A stretch of DNA of 64,000 bases. It comes from Sandaracinus sp. Lineage in GTDB: Bacteria; Myxococcota_A; Polyangia; Polyangiales; Houyiibacteriaceae. Shown here one piece after another: positions 19,156 to 27,253 of this stretch. The notes beneath the pieces were generated by a model. That model searched no databases and was not told where the DNA came from. It saw only the letters and a program-made list of their open reading frames with translations. Each line of letters begins with the position of its first letter. Positions within the stretch are counted from its first letter, which is position 1. The DNA is taken from assembly GCA_002699025.1 (NCBI GenBank), contig PABA01000048.1, forward strand, positions 1 to 64,000, in the 5' to 3' direction. Both the position numbers and the translations under genes were made by a program.

Positions 19156-20484
19156 ATGCGCGCTTGGGTGCTCGTCCTCCTTCTCCTCGCCGCCGCCTGC
19201 GATGGCGACGACGACGCGCCGGCCGCGCCCCCCGACGAGCGGGCGGAGGAGCCGGCCGAGGCCCGGGCGGCGCAGGGAGACCCCGCCGAGACCGCCCCGG
19301 AGCCCGCGCCGCTCCCGCCTCCGCCGAACATCCCGGTCGCGCCTCCGAGCGAGGGGCCCGTGATCGCGATCGACACGCACGTCGACACGACGCAGCGCAT
19401 GCTCGACGAGGGCGACGATCCCTTCGAGCCGCTCGAGGGGGGCCACCTCGACGTGCCGCGCATGCGCGAGGGCGGGCTCACGGGCGCGTTCTTCAGCATC
19501 TACGTGAGCCCGCGCCGCGTCGAGGCCGGCGAGCCGAGCTGGGAGCGGGCCCTGGCGCTCATCGCGCGGGTCCGGGAGGTCGCCGAGGCGCACCCGGACG
19601 AGGCCGTGCTCGCGACGAGCGCCGAGGACGTCCGGCGCGCGGCGCGGGAGGGCAAGATCGCGATGCTCATGGGCGTGGAGGGGGCCCACGCGCTCGGCAC
19701 GGACGATCCGGAGCGCGCGCTCGAGCGCATCCGCGAGCTCCATCGGCGCGGGGCGCGCTACATGACGATCACCTGGTCCGTGGACAACCCGCTCGGGCAC
19801 TCCTCCACCGGCGAGCATCCGGACCGCGGCCTCACGCCCCTCGGGCGGCGCGCCGTGCGGCTGATGAACGAGCTCGGGATGATCGTCGACGTCTCGCACG
19901 TCAGCGACCGCACCTTCTGGGACATCATGGAGGTGGCCGAGCGCCCGGTGCTGGCGAGCCACTCCTCCGCGCGCGCCCTGGCCGACCATCCGCGCAACAT
20001 GCGCGACCGGATGATCCACGCGGTGGCGGCGGGCGGCGGGGCGGTCTGCGTGAACTACTACACGCAGTACATCGACGCCGACTACCGGGGCCGGCGCCGC
20101 GCCATCGAGTTCCGGCGGCGGCGGGAGTTCGAGGCCCTCGACGAGGACCACGAGAGCTGGGTCGATCGGGGCCGGGCCGCCTTCGCGCTCGCCCGGCGCC
20201 TCGATCCGGAGCTCGACCCGCCGGACCTCGGCACGCTGGCCGACCACTTCGAGCACATCGTGCGCATCGGGGGACCGAGCGCCGCGTGCCTCGGCTCGGA
20301 CTTCGACGGCGTCCCCGAGCTGCCCGTGGGCATGGAGGACGTGTCGGACCTCGGCGCGCTGCGGGCGGCGCTCGAGGCCCGCGATCTGCCGATCCGGCCG
20401 ATCTTCGGCGGGAACGTGCTGCGCGTCCTCGCCGCGGCGGGGCCCGGGGACGCGGACGCGGACCGGGGCGCCCCGGAGGAGTAG
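19156..20484 (+). CDS. Membrane dipeptidase (peptidase M19), lipoprotein
   Basis: A 442-aa zinc dipeptidase of the renal dipeptidase family, which cleaves dipeptides including those with D-residues. The N-terminus MRAWVLVLLLLAAACDGDD is a lipoprotein signal with the cysteine in AAAC, followed by a disordered Glu/Ala/Pro linker (about 20-75). Catalytic features are the HxD zinc ligands in IDTHVDTT, the Glu of GVEGAH, the histidine in VDVSHVSD and LASHSSARAL, and LGSDFDGVPEL. It lies divergent to the Clp-like trio with only 14 bp between the start codons, and converges on the DUF2330 gene 13 bp downstream. It is expected at the outer membrane or in the periplasm. Confidence 0.92.
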   Translation: MRAWVLVLLLLAAACDGDDDAPAAPPDERAEEPAEARAAQGDPAETAPEPAPLPPPPNIPVAPPSEGPVIAIDTHVDTTQRMLDEGDDPFEPLEGGHLDVPRMREGGLTGAFFSIYVSPRRVEAGEPSWERALALIARVREVAEAHPDEAVLATSAEDVRRAAREGKIAMLMGVEGAHALGTDDPERALERIRELHRRGARYMTITWSVDNPLGHSSTGEHPDRGLTPLGRRAVRLMNELGMIVDVSHVSDRTFWDIMEVAERPVLASHSSARALADHPRNMRDRMIHAVAAGGGAVCVNYYTQYIDADYRGRRRAIEFRRRREFEALDEDHESWVDRGRAAFALARRLDPELDPPDLGTLADHFEHIVRIGGPSAACLGSDFDGVPELPVGMEDVSDLGALRAALEARDLPIRPIFGGNVLRVLAAAGPGDADADRGAPEE

Positions 20485-20497
20485 GGCGCGCCGCCGC

Positions 20498-22219
20498 TCA
20501 GCGGCTCCGGCGTCGGAGCAGCCCCAGACCGAGGCCGAGGAGCACGAGCGCCGCGCCCGCCGGGCCGCCGGCGCCGGCGCTGCAGCTCGCGCAGCCGCCG
20601 CTCCCGGGCTCGGTCGTCGCGCCCGCCTGGCCGCCGCCGCTGCCCTCCTCGGCCGGCTCGTCGACGGGGGCCGCGACCGGCGCGGGCTGGGGCGTCCGCG
20701 GCGCCGGGAGGACGCCGAGGGAGGTGTCGGCCGCGGGCGTGGCGGCGATGGCGAGGTAGCGCTCGTCCGGATCGCTCACCAGCGTCGTCACGTCGGCCAC
20801 CGGCTCGGGCTGGGCGCGCACGGCGCTCGGCGCGGCGACGGGCTGTCGTGTGCCGCCCCCGCCCGGCGGGCCACCCCAGCGGCCGCGCTGCGGGTTCTCG
20901 CACTCGATGGCGCCCTCCCAGCGGTGGAGGATCACGTAGCGCCCCTGGAAGTTGTTCACGCCGCCCTGGGCGACCGCGTGCTTCTCCTGGAGCTCCCCCT
21001 CCGCGTTCGGCATGCCGCGCCCGCCCACGATGGCCGGCACCGCGCGGAACACCAGGTCCCGGTCGAGGTCGTCGGGCCCGTAGCGGTGGTGGAGGCGCGT
21101 CAGCGTCCACTCGCTCCCGCCGCCGAAGCTCGGCCGGCGCGCGCGACGCCGCACGGGGGGGCTGCCGGGGGGCGTCGCCTGGGGCGCGGGCAGGGGCTGC
21201 CCCTCGATCACGTCCGCGCCGAGGATCGCCAGCTCGTGCGGCTGCAGCGGCGTCGTCGGGCAGGGGTCGCAGCTCGTCGCGCGCCAGCTGTACTCGGTGA
21301 CCACGGCGCCCGGGTTCTCCTCCCGCACCCGGTCGAAGAGCGCCCGGTAGAAGCTGCCGAAGCGCTCGCGCGTCGCGTCCTCCACGACCAGGTTCGTCGG
21401 GATGGGCACGTTCGGGTAGTTCGCCACCTCGTAGCGCTGCTGCTTCGCGAGCACGTGCACGATCAGGTCCTGCTGGCCGCGGCTGTTGAGCAGGCCGAGG
21501 CGCACGGGCAGCGAGAAGGTCTCGCTCGTGTAGTGGACGCGGAGCGGCGAGAGCAGGGCGCGTCCCCCCTCGAAGGTCACGCGCTCCGGATCGACCTTGG
21601 CGACGAAGAACTTCGTCCCGAGCTGCACGTAGGGGTCGAGCACCTCGGCGGCGCCGGCGGGGATCGCGTACTGCTCCTGGTGGAGCCAGGTCTCGAGCCC
21701 CATCGACTCGCGCGCGCTGAGGATGACGATGTCGTACTCGCCCACGGCGAACTCGGCCTCGACGGTGACGCCGAGGTCTTGCTGGCGTGGGGGCGCCGCC
21801 GTGGGCCGTGCGCGGCTCCGGCGGGACGCGCCGCGCGCCATCATGTAGCGCCGCGGCGGCCGGTAGCAGGGGTCCTGCTCCCAGTACTCGACGAGGCGCG
21901 GGGCCGCGAGCGAGTCCACGCGCTCGAAGACCTCCTGCGGCAGCGTGCGCACGTGCTCCTCGTCGAGCACCTCGGGCACGGGCACCACCATCGCGAAGCC
22001 CTCCGGGGGCCCCTCGTAGGTGTTCTGCATGGAGAGCACGGTGGTCGTGCCCTCGCGCATCATCACCACCATGGTGGCGTCGTTGTAGAGCGACGCGTCG
22101 GCCCCGCCGACGTAGAAGCCGCAGAAGGCGGCGGCCGGGGAGGGCAGGGCGAGGGCGGGCAGGAGCAGGCCGGCGAGGGCCAGGCCCGCCACGAGGGCGG
22201 AGGCGCGCGTGCGGAGCAT
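20498..22219 (-). CDS. DUF2330-type secreted protein with MYXO-CTERM-like anchor
   Basis: An exported protein of 573 aa. The start at 22219 gives a classical signal peptide (hydrophobic core ALVAGLALAGLLLPALAL, cleavage near AAA-FCGFYVGG). The N-terminal half, with CGFYVGGADASLYNDATM and GFAMVVPVPEVL, is typical of the DUF2330 family, whose function is unknown. A proline-rich region follows at about 370-520. The C-terminus has CASCSAGAGG, then one hydrophobic helix (ALVLLGLGLGLL) and RRRSR, which is the layout of the MYXO-CTERM sorting signal used by Myxococcota for surface anchoring. The protein is therefore probably surface-displayed. An upstream ATG at 22285 would bury the signal peptide and was rejected. 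Confidence 0.87.
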   Translation of the reverse strand: MLRTRASALVAGLALAGLLLPALALPSPAAAFCGFYVGGADASLYNDATMVVMMREGTTTVLSMQNTYEGPPEGFAMVVPVPEVLDEEHVRTLPQEVFERVDSLAAPRLVEYWEQDPCYRPPRRYMMARGASRRSRARPTAAPPRQQDLGVTVEAEFAVGEYDIVILSARESMGLETWLHQEQYAIPAGAAEVLDPYVQLGTKFFVAKVDPERVTFEGGRALLSPLRVHYTSETFSLPVRLGLLNSRGQQDLIVHVLAKQQRYEVANYPNVPIPTNLVVEDATRERFGSFYRALFDRVREENPGAVVTEYSWRATSCDPCPTTPLQPHELAILGADVIEGQPLPAPQATPPGSPPVRRRARRPSFGGGSEWTLTRLHHRYGPDDLDRDLVFRAVPAIVGGRGMPNAEGELQEKHAVAQGGVNNFQGRYVILHRWEGAIECENPQRGRWGGPPGGGGTRQPVAAPSAVRAQPEPVADVTTLVSDPDERYLAIAATPAADTSLGVLPAPRTPQPAPVAAPVDEPAEEGSGGGQAGATTEPGSGGCASCSAGAGGPAGAALVLLGLGLGLLRRRSR

Positions 22220-22411
22220 GGGCGCTGAGACTACCGCGGCCCCGCGTTCCTTGGGATGCCCCCCAGTCGGGGGCGAGCCGGCCACGCCCGAGCAGACGAG
22301 GATGCACGCCGAACGGTCGGCGCCCGGTCGCCGCCGGTCGGCGCCCCATCGGCGCCGGTCCGCTTCACGCCCCTTCGAGCAGCGTCGGGCAAGGCCGCCC
22401 GCGCGCCGCGA

Positions 22412-23734
22412 TCACTCCGGCGGCGCGGCGACCATGGCCGAAGCGGCCTCGCCCCGGCTCGCCTGCTCCATCGGCGCCGAGCCCGCCGGCGCCAGCGTCT
22501 CCGTGCGCCCGTCCGGATAGATCGCGACGGCCCACTGCTCCGGCTCGTAGGCCCCGCCCGGCACCCCGGCGTTCCAGTCGAGGTTCAGCCACACCGGGCA
22601 CTCGTGCCCCGGCCGGAAGTGGATCGCGCTCACCCGCTGGCGACCGAGGTTCCGGTCCGGGTTCCGCCGGTAGTGCCGCGAGAGCCGGTCGCGCACCGTG
22701 TCCGAGTCCTCGGGCAGGCAGACCTCCGCGTAGGCGTGCCCCCCCTGCGGCCCGTCCATCATCACCAGCCGCGCGTCCCCGCCGATCGCCTGCAGCATCG
22801 CCACCAGCACGATCGCGAAGTCGTCGCAGTCCCCCACGTAGCCGTTCTCGATCGACTCGCTCGCCGTCGCGAAGTACTCGTCCCCGCGCGGGTCGTTCAC
22901 GTAGCGCCACTCGCTGCGCACGTGGCTCCACACGCGCGCCACCTGCTCCACCCGGAAGGGCCCCTCGTCCTGCGCGGCGATCTGCACGGCGGCGTTCCGC
23001 GTGGCCGGCACGCTCGTGTCGATCGCCGCGACGACGCGGTCGAGCGTGTGGATGCGGATCGACGCCTCCTGCGGGCTCGAGGCCGCCGTCGAGCCCGGGT
23101 CCGGGAGCCCGAGCCGCTCCGCCGCCTCGCGGATCGGGTTCGTCTCGACGCCGCGGACCACCCAGATCAGCAGGGCCGCCGCCGCCGCGAGCGCGAGGCT
23201 CGTCATGACGAAGCGCGGCCAGCGCGGCCCCGGCTGGCTGACGATCAGCCGCTGCCCGCACGCCCCGCAGCGGAGCACGCCGCCCTTGAAGCCCGGAGGC
23301 ATGACGCCGCGCGTGCCGCAGCTCCCGCAGATGAAGCGGCGCCCCGGGATGCTCTCGCCGAGGATCGTGTCCTTGCCACCCTTGCGCAGGAAGGGCCGCA
23401 GGGCCGACTCGCTCCAGCGCAGGGGAGCCCGCCCGAAGCGCACCTCGTCGCCGGGCCGGATGTGCTCGCGGGTGATGCGCTTGCCGCCGACGAAGGTGCC
23501 GTTGGCGCTGCCGAGGTCCTCGAGGAGGATCTTGTCCCCCTCCCAGGCCAGGCGCGCGTGGCGCCCCGACACGGTCGGGTCCTTCAGCACGAGGTCGCAG
23601 TCGCGGGAGCGACCGACGACGATGTTGCTGATGCTGCGGGACACGGAGGCGGCTCGGGAGGTGATGGACGGGTGGACGGGCGGACGGGCGCGCGAGTCAC
23701 CGGGGAGGCACCCCCCGGCCCTCGGACGAATCAT
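22412..23734 (-). CDS. FHA - zinc ribbon - membrane helix - transglutaminase-like protein
   Basis: A membrane protein of 440 aa. Residues about 20-110 form an FHA domain (VVGRSRDCDLVL, SGRHARL, GSANGTFVGG). Next come a Cys4 zinc ribbon (CGSCG and CGACG), then a membrane helix (FVMTSLALAAAAALLIWVV), placing the C-terminal domain outside the cytoplasm. That domain is transglutaminase-like: the catalytic Cys is in YVGDCDDFAIVLVAML and the His in GGHAYAEVCLPE. The ATG at 23734 was chosen because GGGAGGGG precedes it by 2 bp; an ATG at 23758 and a GTG at 23644 are alternatives. The combination suggests signal-dependent control (phosphothreonine binding) of an extracytoplasmic protease- or transglutaminase-like enzyme. 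Substrate unknown. Confidence 0.86.
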   Translation of the reverse strand: MIRPRAGGCLPGDSRARPPVHPSITSRAASVSRSISNIVVGRSRDCDLVLKDPTVSGRHARLAWEGDKILLEDLGSANGTFVGGKRITREHIRPGDEVRFGRAPLRWSESALRPFLRKGGKDTILGESIPGRRFICGSCGTRGVMPPGFKGGVLRCGACGQRLIVSQPGPRWPRFVMTSLALAAAAALLIWVVRGVETNPIREAAERLGLPDPGSTAASSPQEASIRIHTLDRVVAAIDTSVPATRNAAVQIAAQDEGPFRVEQVARVWSHVRSEWRYVNDPRGDEYFATASESIENGYVGDCDDFAIVLVAMLQAIGGDARLVMMDGPQGGHAYAEVCLPEDSDTVRDRLSRHYRRNPDRNLGRQRVSAIHFRPGHECPVWLNLDWNAGVPGGAYEPEQWAVAIYPDGRTETLAPAGSAPMEQASRGEAASAMVAAPPE

Positions 23735-23841
23735 ACCCCTCCCGGCGCCGCCCGGCATGGCCTGACCGCCTTCCCGCGCCCTTCCCGCGCGACGAGCCAG
23801 CCAAGCCGCCGGAATTCGGCGTGTTTTGGTAGGGTCTCCCC

Positions 23842-24612
23842 GTGGAGGCGCTGATCGGCATCGGGCGGATGGCCCTCAGCGTCTGGGCCTACCTGGGCTC
23901 GCTGCTCGCGCTGCTGCTCGCCACCGTACGTTCGGCCGGCGCCATCCGCCCGCGGAGCATGCGGCTCCTCGGCCGCGTGACGATGCTGCAGATCTTCTTC
24001 ACCGGCTTCCAGGCCGTGCTGCCCCTGACGATCGCCTCGGTCGCCCTCGGCGTCCTCGTCCTCTCGATCAGCCTCCAGTACCTCCCGGTCGATTACGTCC
24101 AGGGCGTCGCCAGCATCGTCATCGTCCGCGAGGTCGTCCCGCTCGTCACCGCGTTCCTGATCATCGGCCGCTCGGGCACGGCCATCACCATCGAGATCGC
24201 GACCATGAAGCTCAACGACGAGCTCCTCGCCCTCGAGGTCATGGGCATCCCCTTCACCCAGTTCGTCGCCCTCCCGCGCCTCGTCGGCGCCGTCGTCGCC
24301 TTCCTCCTCCTCCAGGTCTACGCCGACCTCTTCGGGCTCCTCGGCGGCTACTACGGCTCGGCCCTCGTCGACGCCCAGCTCCCCGCCTATCCGGTCGCCG
24401 ATCTCCTCCAGGGCATCGACCCGGCGGACTTCGCGCTCGCCTGCCTGAAGGCCGTGCTCTTCGGCGTCGTGATCTCGATCACCGCCATCCAGCAGGGCCT
24501 CCAGGTCGGCCGCTCCCGCCGCGAGATCCCCATCGTCACCTCGCGCGCCGTCGTCCGCTCGCTCCTGCTCTGCTTCCTCCTCAACACCGCCGTGAGCGTC
24601 GGCGTCGGCTGA
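23842..24612 (+). CDS. MlaE-family lipid ABC transporter permease
   Basis: A 256-aa inner-membrane permease of the MlaE/YrbE family, which moves phospholipids or other lipids between membranes together with an MlaF-type ATPase and an MCE protein. About five hydrophobic segments are visible, with the family motifs LQIFFTGFQAV, the conserved REVVPLVTAFLIIGRSGTAI and IATMKLNDELLALEVMG, and an ending LLLCFLLNTAVSVGVG. The start is GTG at 23842. It is followed 43 bp later by an ATPase with many altered motifs. No MCE (MlaD) gene is next to the pair, which is unusual. Confidence 0.9.
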   Translation: MEALIGIGRMALSVWAYLGSLLALLLATVRSAGAIRPRSMRLLGRVTMLQIFFTGFQAVLPLTIASVALGVLVLSISLQYLPVDYVQGVASIVIVREVVPLVTAFLIIGRSGTAITIEIATMKLNDELLALEVMGIPFTQFVALPRLVGAVVAFLLLQVYADLFGLLGGYYGSALVDAQLPAYPVADLLQGIDPADFALACLKAVLFGVVISITAIQQGLQVGRSRREIPIVTSRAVVRSLLLCFLLNTAVSVGVG

Positions 24613-24655
24613 GGGCGGCTGACGTGGCCGCGCCGAGCGGCTACACCGGCAGCTG

Positions 24656-25330
24656 ATGCCGGGCGCGCCCCTGCTCGAGTTCCACCGCGTCAGCCTCCGC
24701 GACGGCGAGATCCCCGTGCTCACGGAGGTCTCGCTGACCGTGCACGAGGCGGAGATCGTGGGCGTGGTCTTCCAGCACGGCATCGGCAAGACCTCGCTCC
24801 TCTACATCGGCGCGGGCCTGATGCCCCCCACGGCCGGCGAGGTCGTCTACCGGGGCCGCCGCATCGCCGAGCTCCCGAAGACCCCGCCCAAGCTCGGCTT
24901 CGTCTTCGAGGACGACGGCGGCTTGCTCGAGAACACGAGCGTCTTCGACAACGTCGCCCTCCCGCTCCGCTTCCACCTCGAGCTCGAGGAGAAGGAGGTC
25001 GCGCGCAAGGTGGAGGAGGTGCTCTCGCTCGTCGGCATGGAGGAGCAGGCCGGGCGCTTCCCCTGGCAGCTCACGGGCGATCGACAGCGCCTGGTCGCCC
25101 TCGCGCGGGCCCTGGTCTACGAGCCCGAGCTCGTCTTCGTCGACGACTTCTTCCTCGGGGCCGACGCGGACGCCTTCCGCCGCATGCAGGAGGCGATCAG
25201 CCTGGCGCGGGAGGCCCACGAGACGGCCTTCCTCCTGGTGATGGAGGCCTCCGCCGCGGACTTCGGCGTCGCCGATCGCCTCTGCCTGGTCGACCACGGC
25301 GCCGTCCTCGAGCTCGAGCGCGACGGCTGA
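24656..25330 (+). CDS. MlaF-like ABC ATPase with degenerate nucleotide-binding motifs
   Basis: A 224-aa ABC ATPase-fold protein paired with the MlaE-like permease. Every hallmark is altered. Walker A is FQHGIGKTSL (first Gly replaced, KTS for KST). The Q-loop region reads FVFEDDGGLL (Glu for Gln). The signature is LTGDRQRL in place of LSGGQ. Walker B is LVFVDDFFLG (Asp for the catalytic Glu, no Pro). The switch-His position reads VMEAS. The fold is otherwise preserved at normal length, with no frameshift, so the gene looks maintained by selection. It may bind ATP but hydrolyse it slowly, or act structurally. The weak ribosome site and the 43-bp spacing suggest co-transcription with the permease. 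Confidence 0.88.
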   Translation: MPGAPLLEFHRVSLRDGEIPVLTEVSLTVHEAEIVGVVFQHGIGKTSLLYIGAGLMPPTAGEVVYRGRRIAELPKTPPKLGFVFEDDGGLLENTSVFDNVALPLRFHLELEEKEVARKVEEVLSLVGMEEQAGRFPWQLTGDRQRLVALARALVYEPELVFVDDFFLGADADAFRRMQEAISLAREAHETAFLLVMEASAADFGVADRLCLVDHGAVLELERDG

Positions 25331-25429
25331 GGCCCGAGCGAGGCGCCCGGCGCGCGCCCGGCGGCGGTTCGGCTGGGGCCCGCCACGGGACGGCTCGGGC
25401 CCGGCTGAGCCCCGCTCACGGAAAAGCCC

Positions 25430-25445
25430 GGGCCGGCGCCGGCCC
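25430..25445. promoter_or_regulatory. Perfect GC palindrome upstream of cyp51
   Basis: A 16-bp perfect palindrome (gggccggcgccggccc) lies in the 161-bp gap between the ABC ATPase and the cyp51 fusion, 46 bp before the cyp51 ATG. It could be a terminator stem for the upstream operon or an operator for cyp51; there is no T tract. In DNA this GC-rich it may also be chance. Confidence 0.3.
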
Positions 25446-25491
25446 CTCTGATAGCCCCCCAAGCGGATCGTTGCGTCCACCTGGAGGTCCC

Positions 25492-27180
25492 ATGCTCACG
25501 CGCGTCGCCGAACGAATCGTCGCCCACGCCCCCGGCGCCGGGGTGCGTCGACGCGCGGGCGGGGCCCCGCCGCGGCTCCGCCGTCACCTGCCCCTCCTCG
25601 GTCATATGGCCGAGTTCGCCCTCAACCCGATGGCGCTCCTCCGCCGCGCCGTCGCCCAAGGCGGGGAGGTCGTCGAGATCGATCTCCTCGGCCAGGACGT
25701 CGTGCTCCTGACCGGCCCGGAGGCCCACGAGGCCTTCTTCCGCGCGCCCGATGACCAGCTCTGCCGGCGCGAGGCCTACAAGCTCATGACGCCGATCTTC
25801 GGCGAGGGCGTGGTCTTCGACGCGAAGGGCAAGCGCCTCGACGAGCAGATGAAGATGGTCATGGGCATGCTCCGGGACAAGCGCATGCGGCGCTACCCGC
25901 CCGTGCTCGTCGACGAGACGCGGAAGGAGCTGGCGGGCTGGGGCGCGAGCGGCGAGGTGGATCTCCTCGGCTTCATGAAGGAGCTGACGCTCTACACCTC
26001 GAGCCGCTGCCTGGTCGGCGACGAGTTCCGCGGCGGCATGGACGCCGAGTTCCGCCGCCTCTACGGCGACCTCGAGAAGGGCATCACGCCGCTCGCCTAT
26101 CTCCACCCGCACCTGCCGCTCCCGAGCTTCCGCCGCCGGGACGCCGCGCGCCGGGAGCTGGTCGGGCGCGTCGAGCGGATCGTCGAGGGCCGCCAGGCCG
26201 CCGGGGACAACCCCGACGACGGCATGCAGCTCCTGCTCGAGTCGACCTACAAGTCGGGCGAGCGGCTCACGCCGCACGAGATCACGGGCATCCTCATCGC
26301 GCTGATGCTCGCCGGCCACCACACCAGCGCCGGCACGATCACCTGGGTGCTCGTCGAGCTGCTCCGGCACCCCGAGCACCTCGCGCGCGTGCAGGCCGAG
26401 GTCGACGCCGCCTGGGCGAGCGAGGGCGGCGAGACGCTGAGCTACGACGCGATCCGTCAGATGCCCTATCTGCACCTGGTCGCGCAGGAGGTGCTGCGCC
26501 TCCACCCGCCGCTGATCTTCCTCTTCCGCAAGGTGCTCCGCGACTTCGAGTACGGCGGCTACCGCATCGAGGCCGGCAAGATGCTCTGCGCCTCCCCCGG
26601 CGTCGCCCATCGGCAGGAGAGCACCTTCCCGCACCCGGACGGCTTCGACCCGGAGCGCTTCGCGCGCGGCGAGGCGGACAACCCCTTCGCCTTCATCAGC
26701 TTCGGCGGCGGCAAGCACAAGTGCGCGGGCAACGCCTTCGGGCTGCTCCAGCTCAAGGCGCTGGTGGCGACCGTGCTCCGCGACCACGAGCTCCGCCTCG
26801 TCGACCCGCCCTCGAGCTACCGCGACGACTACAACCAGGCGACCGTCATGCCCGTCGGCCCCGTGCGCATCACCCACCGCAAGCGCACGCCGCCGAAGGT
26901 CGCGGTGCCCGTGCCGGTCGAGACCCCGACGCGCCCGACGCTCCAGCTCGACCCGGCGCAGCCCGTGCGCGTGCGCATCGACCGTCAGCTCTGTGTCGGC
27001 CACGCCGTCTGCGTGAGCGAGGCGCCGAAGATCTTCCGGCTCGCCGAGAGCGGGGAGGCCGAGCTCATCGAGGCGCACCCGCCCGCCGAGCAGTATGCGC
27101 TCCTCGCCCGGGCCGCCGAGCACTGCCCCAACCAGGCCATCGTCGTCGAGCAGGGCGACGAGCGCTGCCCCTTCCACTGA
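25492..27180 (+). CDS. cyp51: Sterol 14-alpha-demethylase CYP51 fused to a [3Fe-4S] ferredoxin
   Basis: A 562-aa fusion. Residues 1-465 are a CYP51 cytochrome P450: the B-C region has the family sequence TPIFGEGVVFDA (about 100-111), the I-helix has the CYP51 signature LAGHHTSAGT (273-282), the K-helix ExxR is at 333-336, and the haem loop FGGGKHKCAG has ligand Cys411. After a proline-rich linker (about 465-490), residues 492-555 form a small ferredoxin with Cys501, Cys507 and Cys545, the C-x5-C...C pattern of [3Fe-4S] clusters. Family knowledge: a CYP51-ferredoxin fusion is known from Methylococcus capsulatus. The reaction would remove the 14-alpha methyl of lanosterol-type sterols. The ATG at 25492 has an ideal GGAGG 5 bp upstream. 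Confidence 0.95.
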   Translation: MLTRVAERIVAHAPGAGVRRRAGGAPPRLRRHLPLLGHMAEFALNPMALLRRAVAQGGEVVEIDLLGQDVVLLTGPEAHEAFFRAPDDQLCRREAYKLMTPIFGEGVVFDAKGKRLDEQMKMVMGMLRDKRMRRYPPVLVDETRKELAGWGASGEVDLLGFMKELTLYTSSRCLVGDEFRGGMDAEFRRLYGDLEKGITPLAYLHPHLPLPSFRRRDAARRELVGRVERIVEGRQAAGDNPDDGMQLLLESTYKSGERLTPHEITGILIALMLAGHHTSAGTITWVLVELLRHPEHLARVQAEVDAAWASEGGETLSYDAIRQMPYLHLVAQEVLRLHPPLIFLFRKVLRDFEYGGYRIEAGKMLCASPGVAHRQESTFPHPDGFDPERFARGEADNPFAFISFGGGKHKCAGNAFGLLQLKALVATVLRDHELRLVDPPSSYRDDYNQATVMPVGPVRITHRKRTPPKVAVPVPVETPTRPTLQLDPAQPVRVRIDRQLCVGHAVCVSEAPKIFRLAESGEAELIEAHPPAEQYALLARAAEHCPNQAIVVEQGDERCPFH

Positions 27181-27253
27181 CGCCCCTGACGCCGTCCACC
27201 GTTCCGCTGACGCTTCCGCTCGGAGGCGAAGCGAGAGAGAAGAGAGAGCCCCC

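Noticed and set aside
10066-19363. Long plus-strand frames opposite the three ATPase genes
   Set aside because: They are antisense shadows of high-GC codons; products lack domains, while the minus-strand proteins have complete AAA+ motifs.
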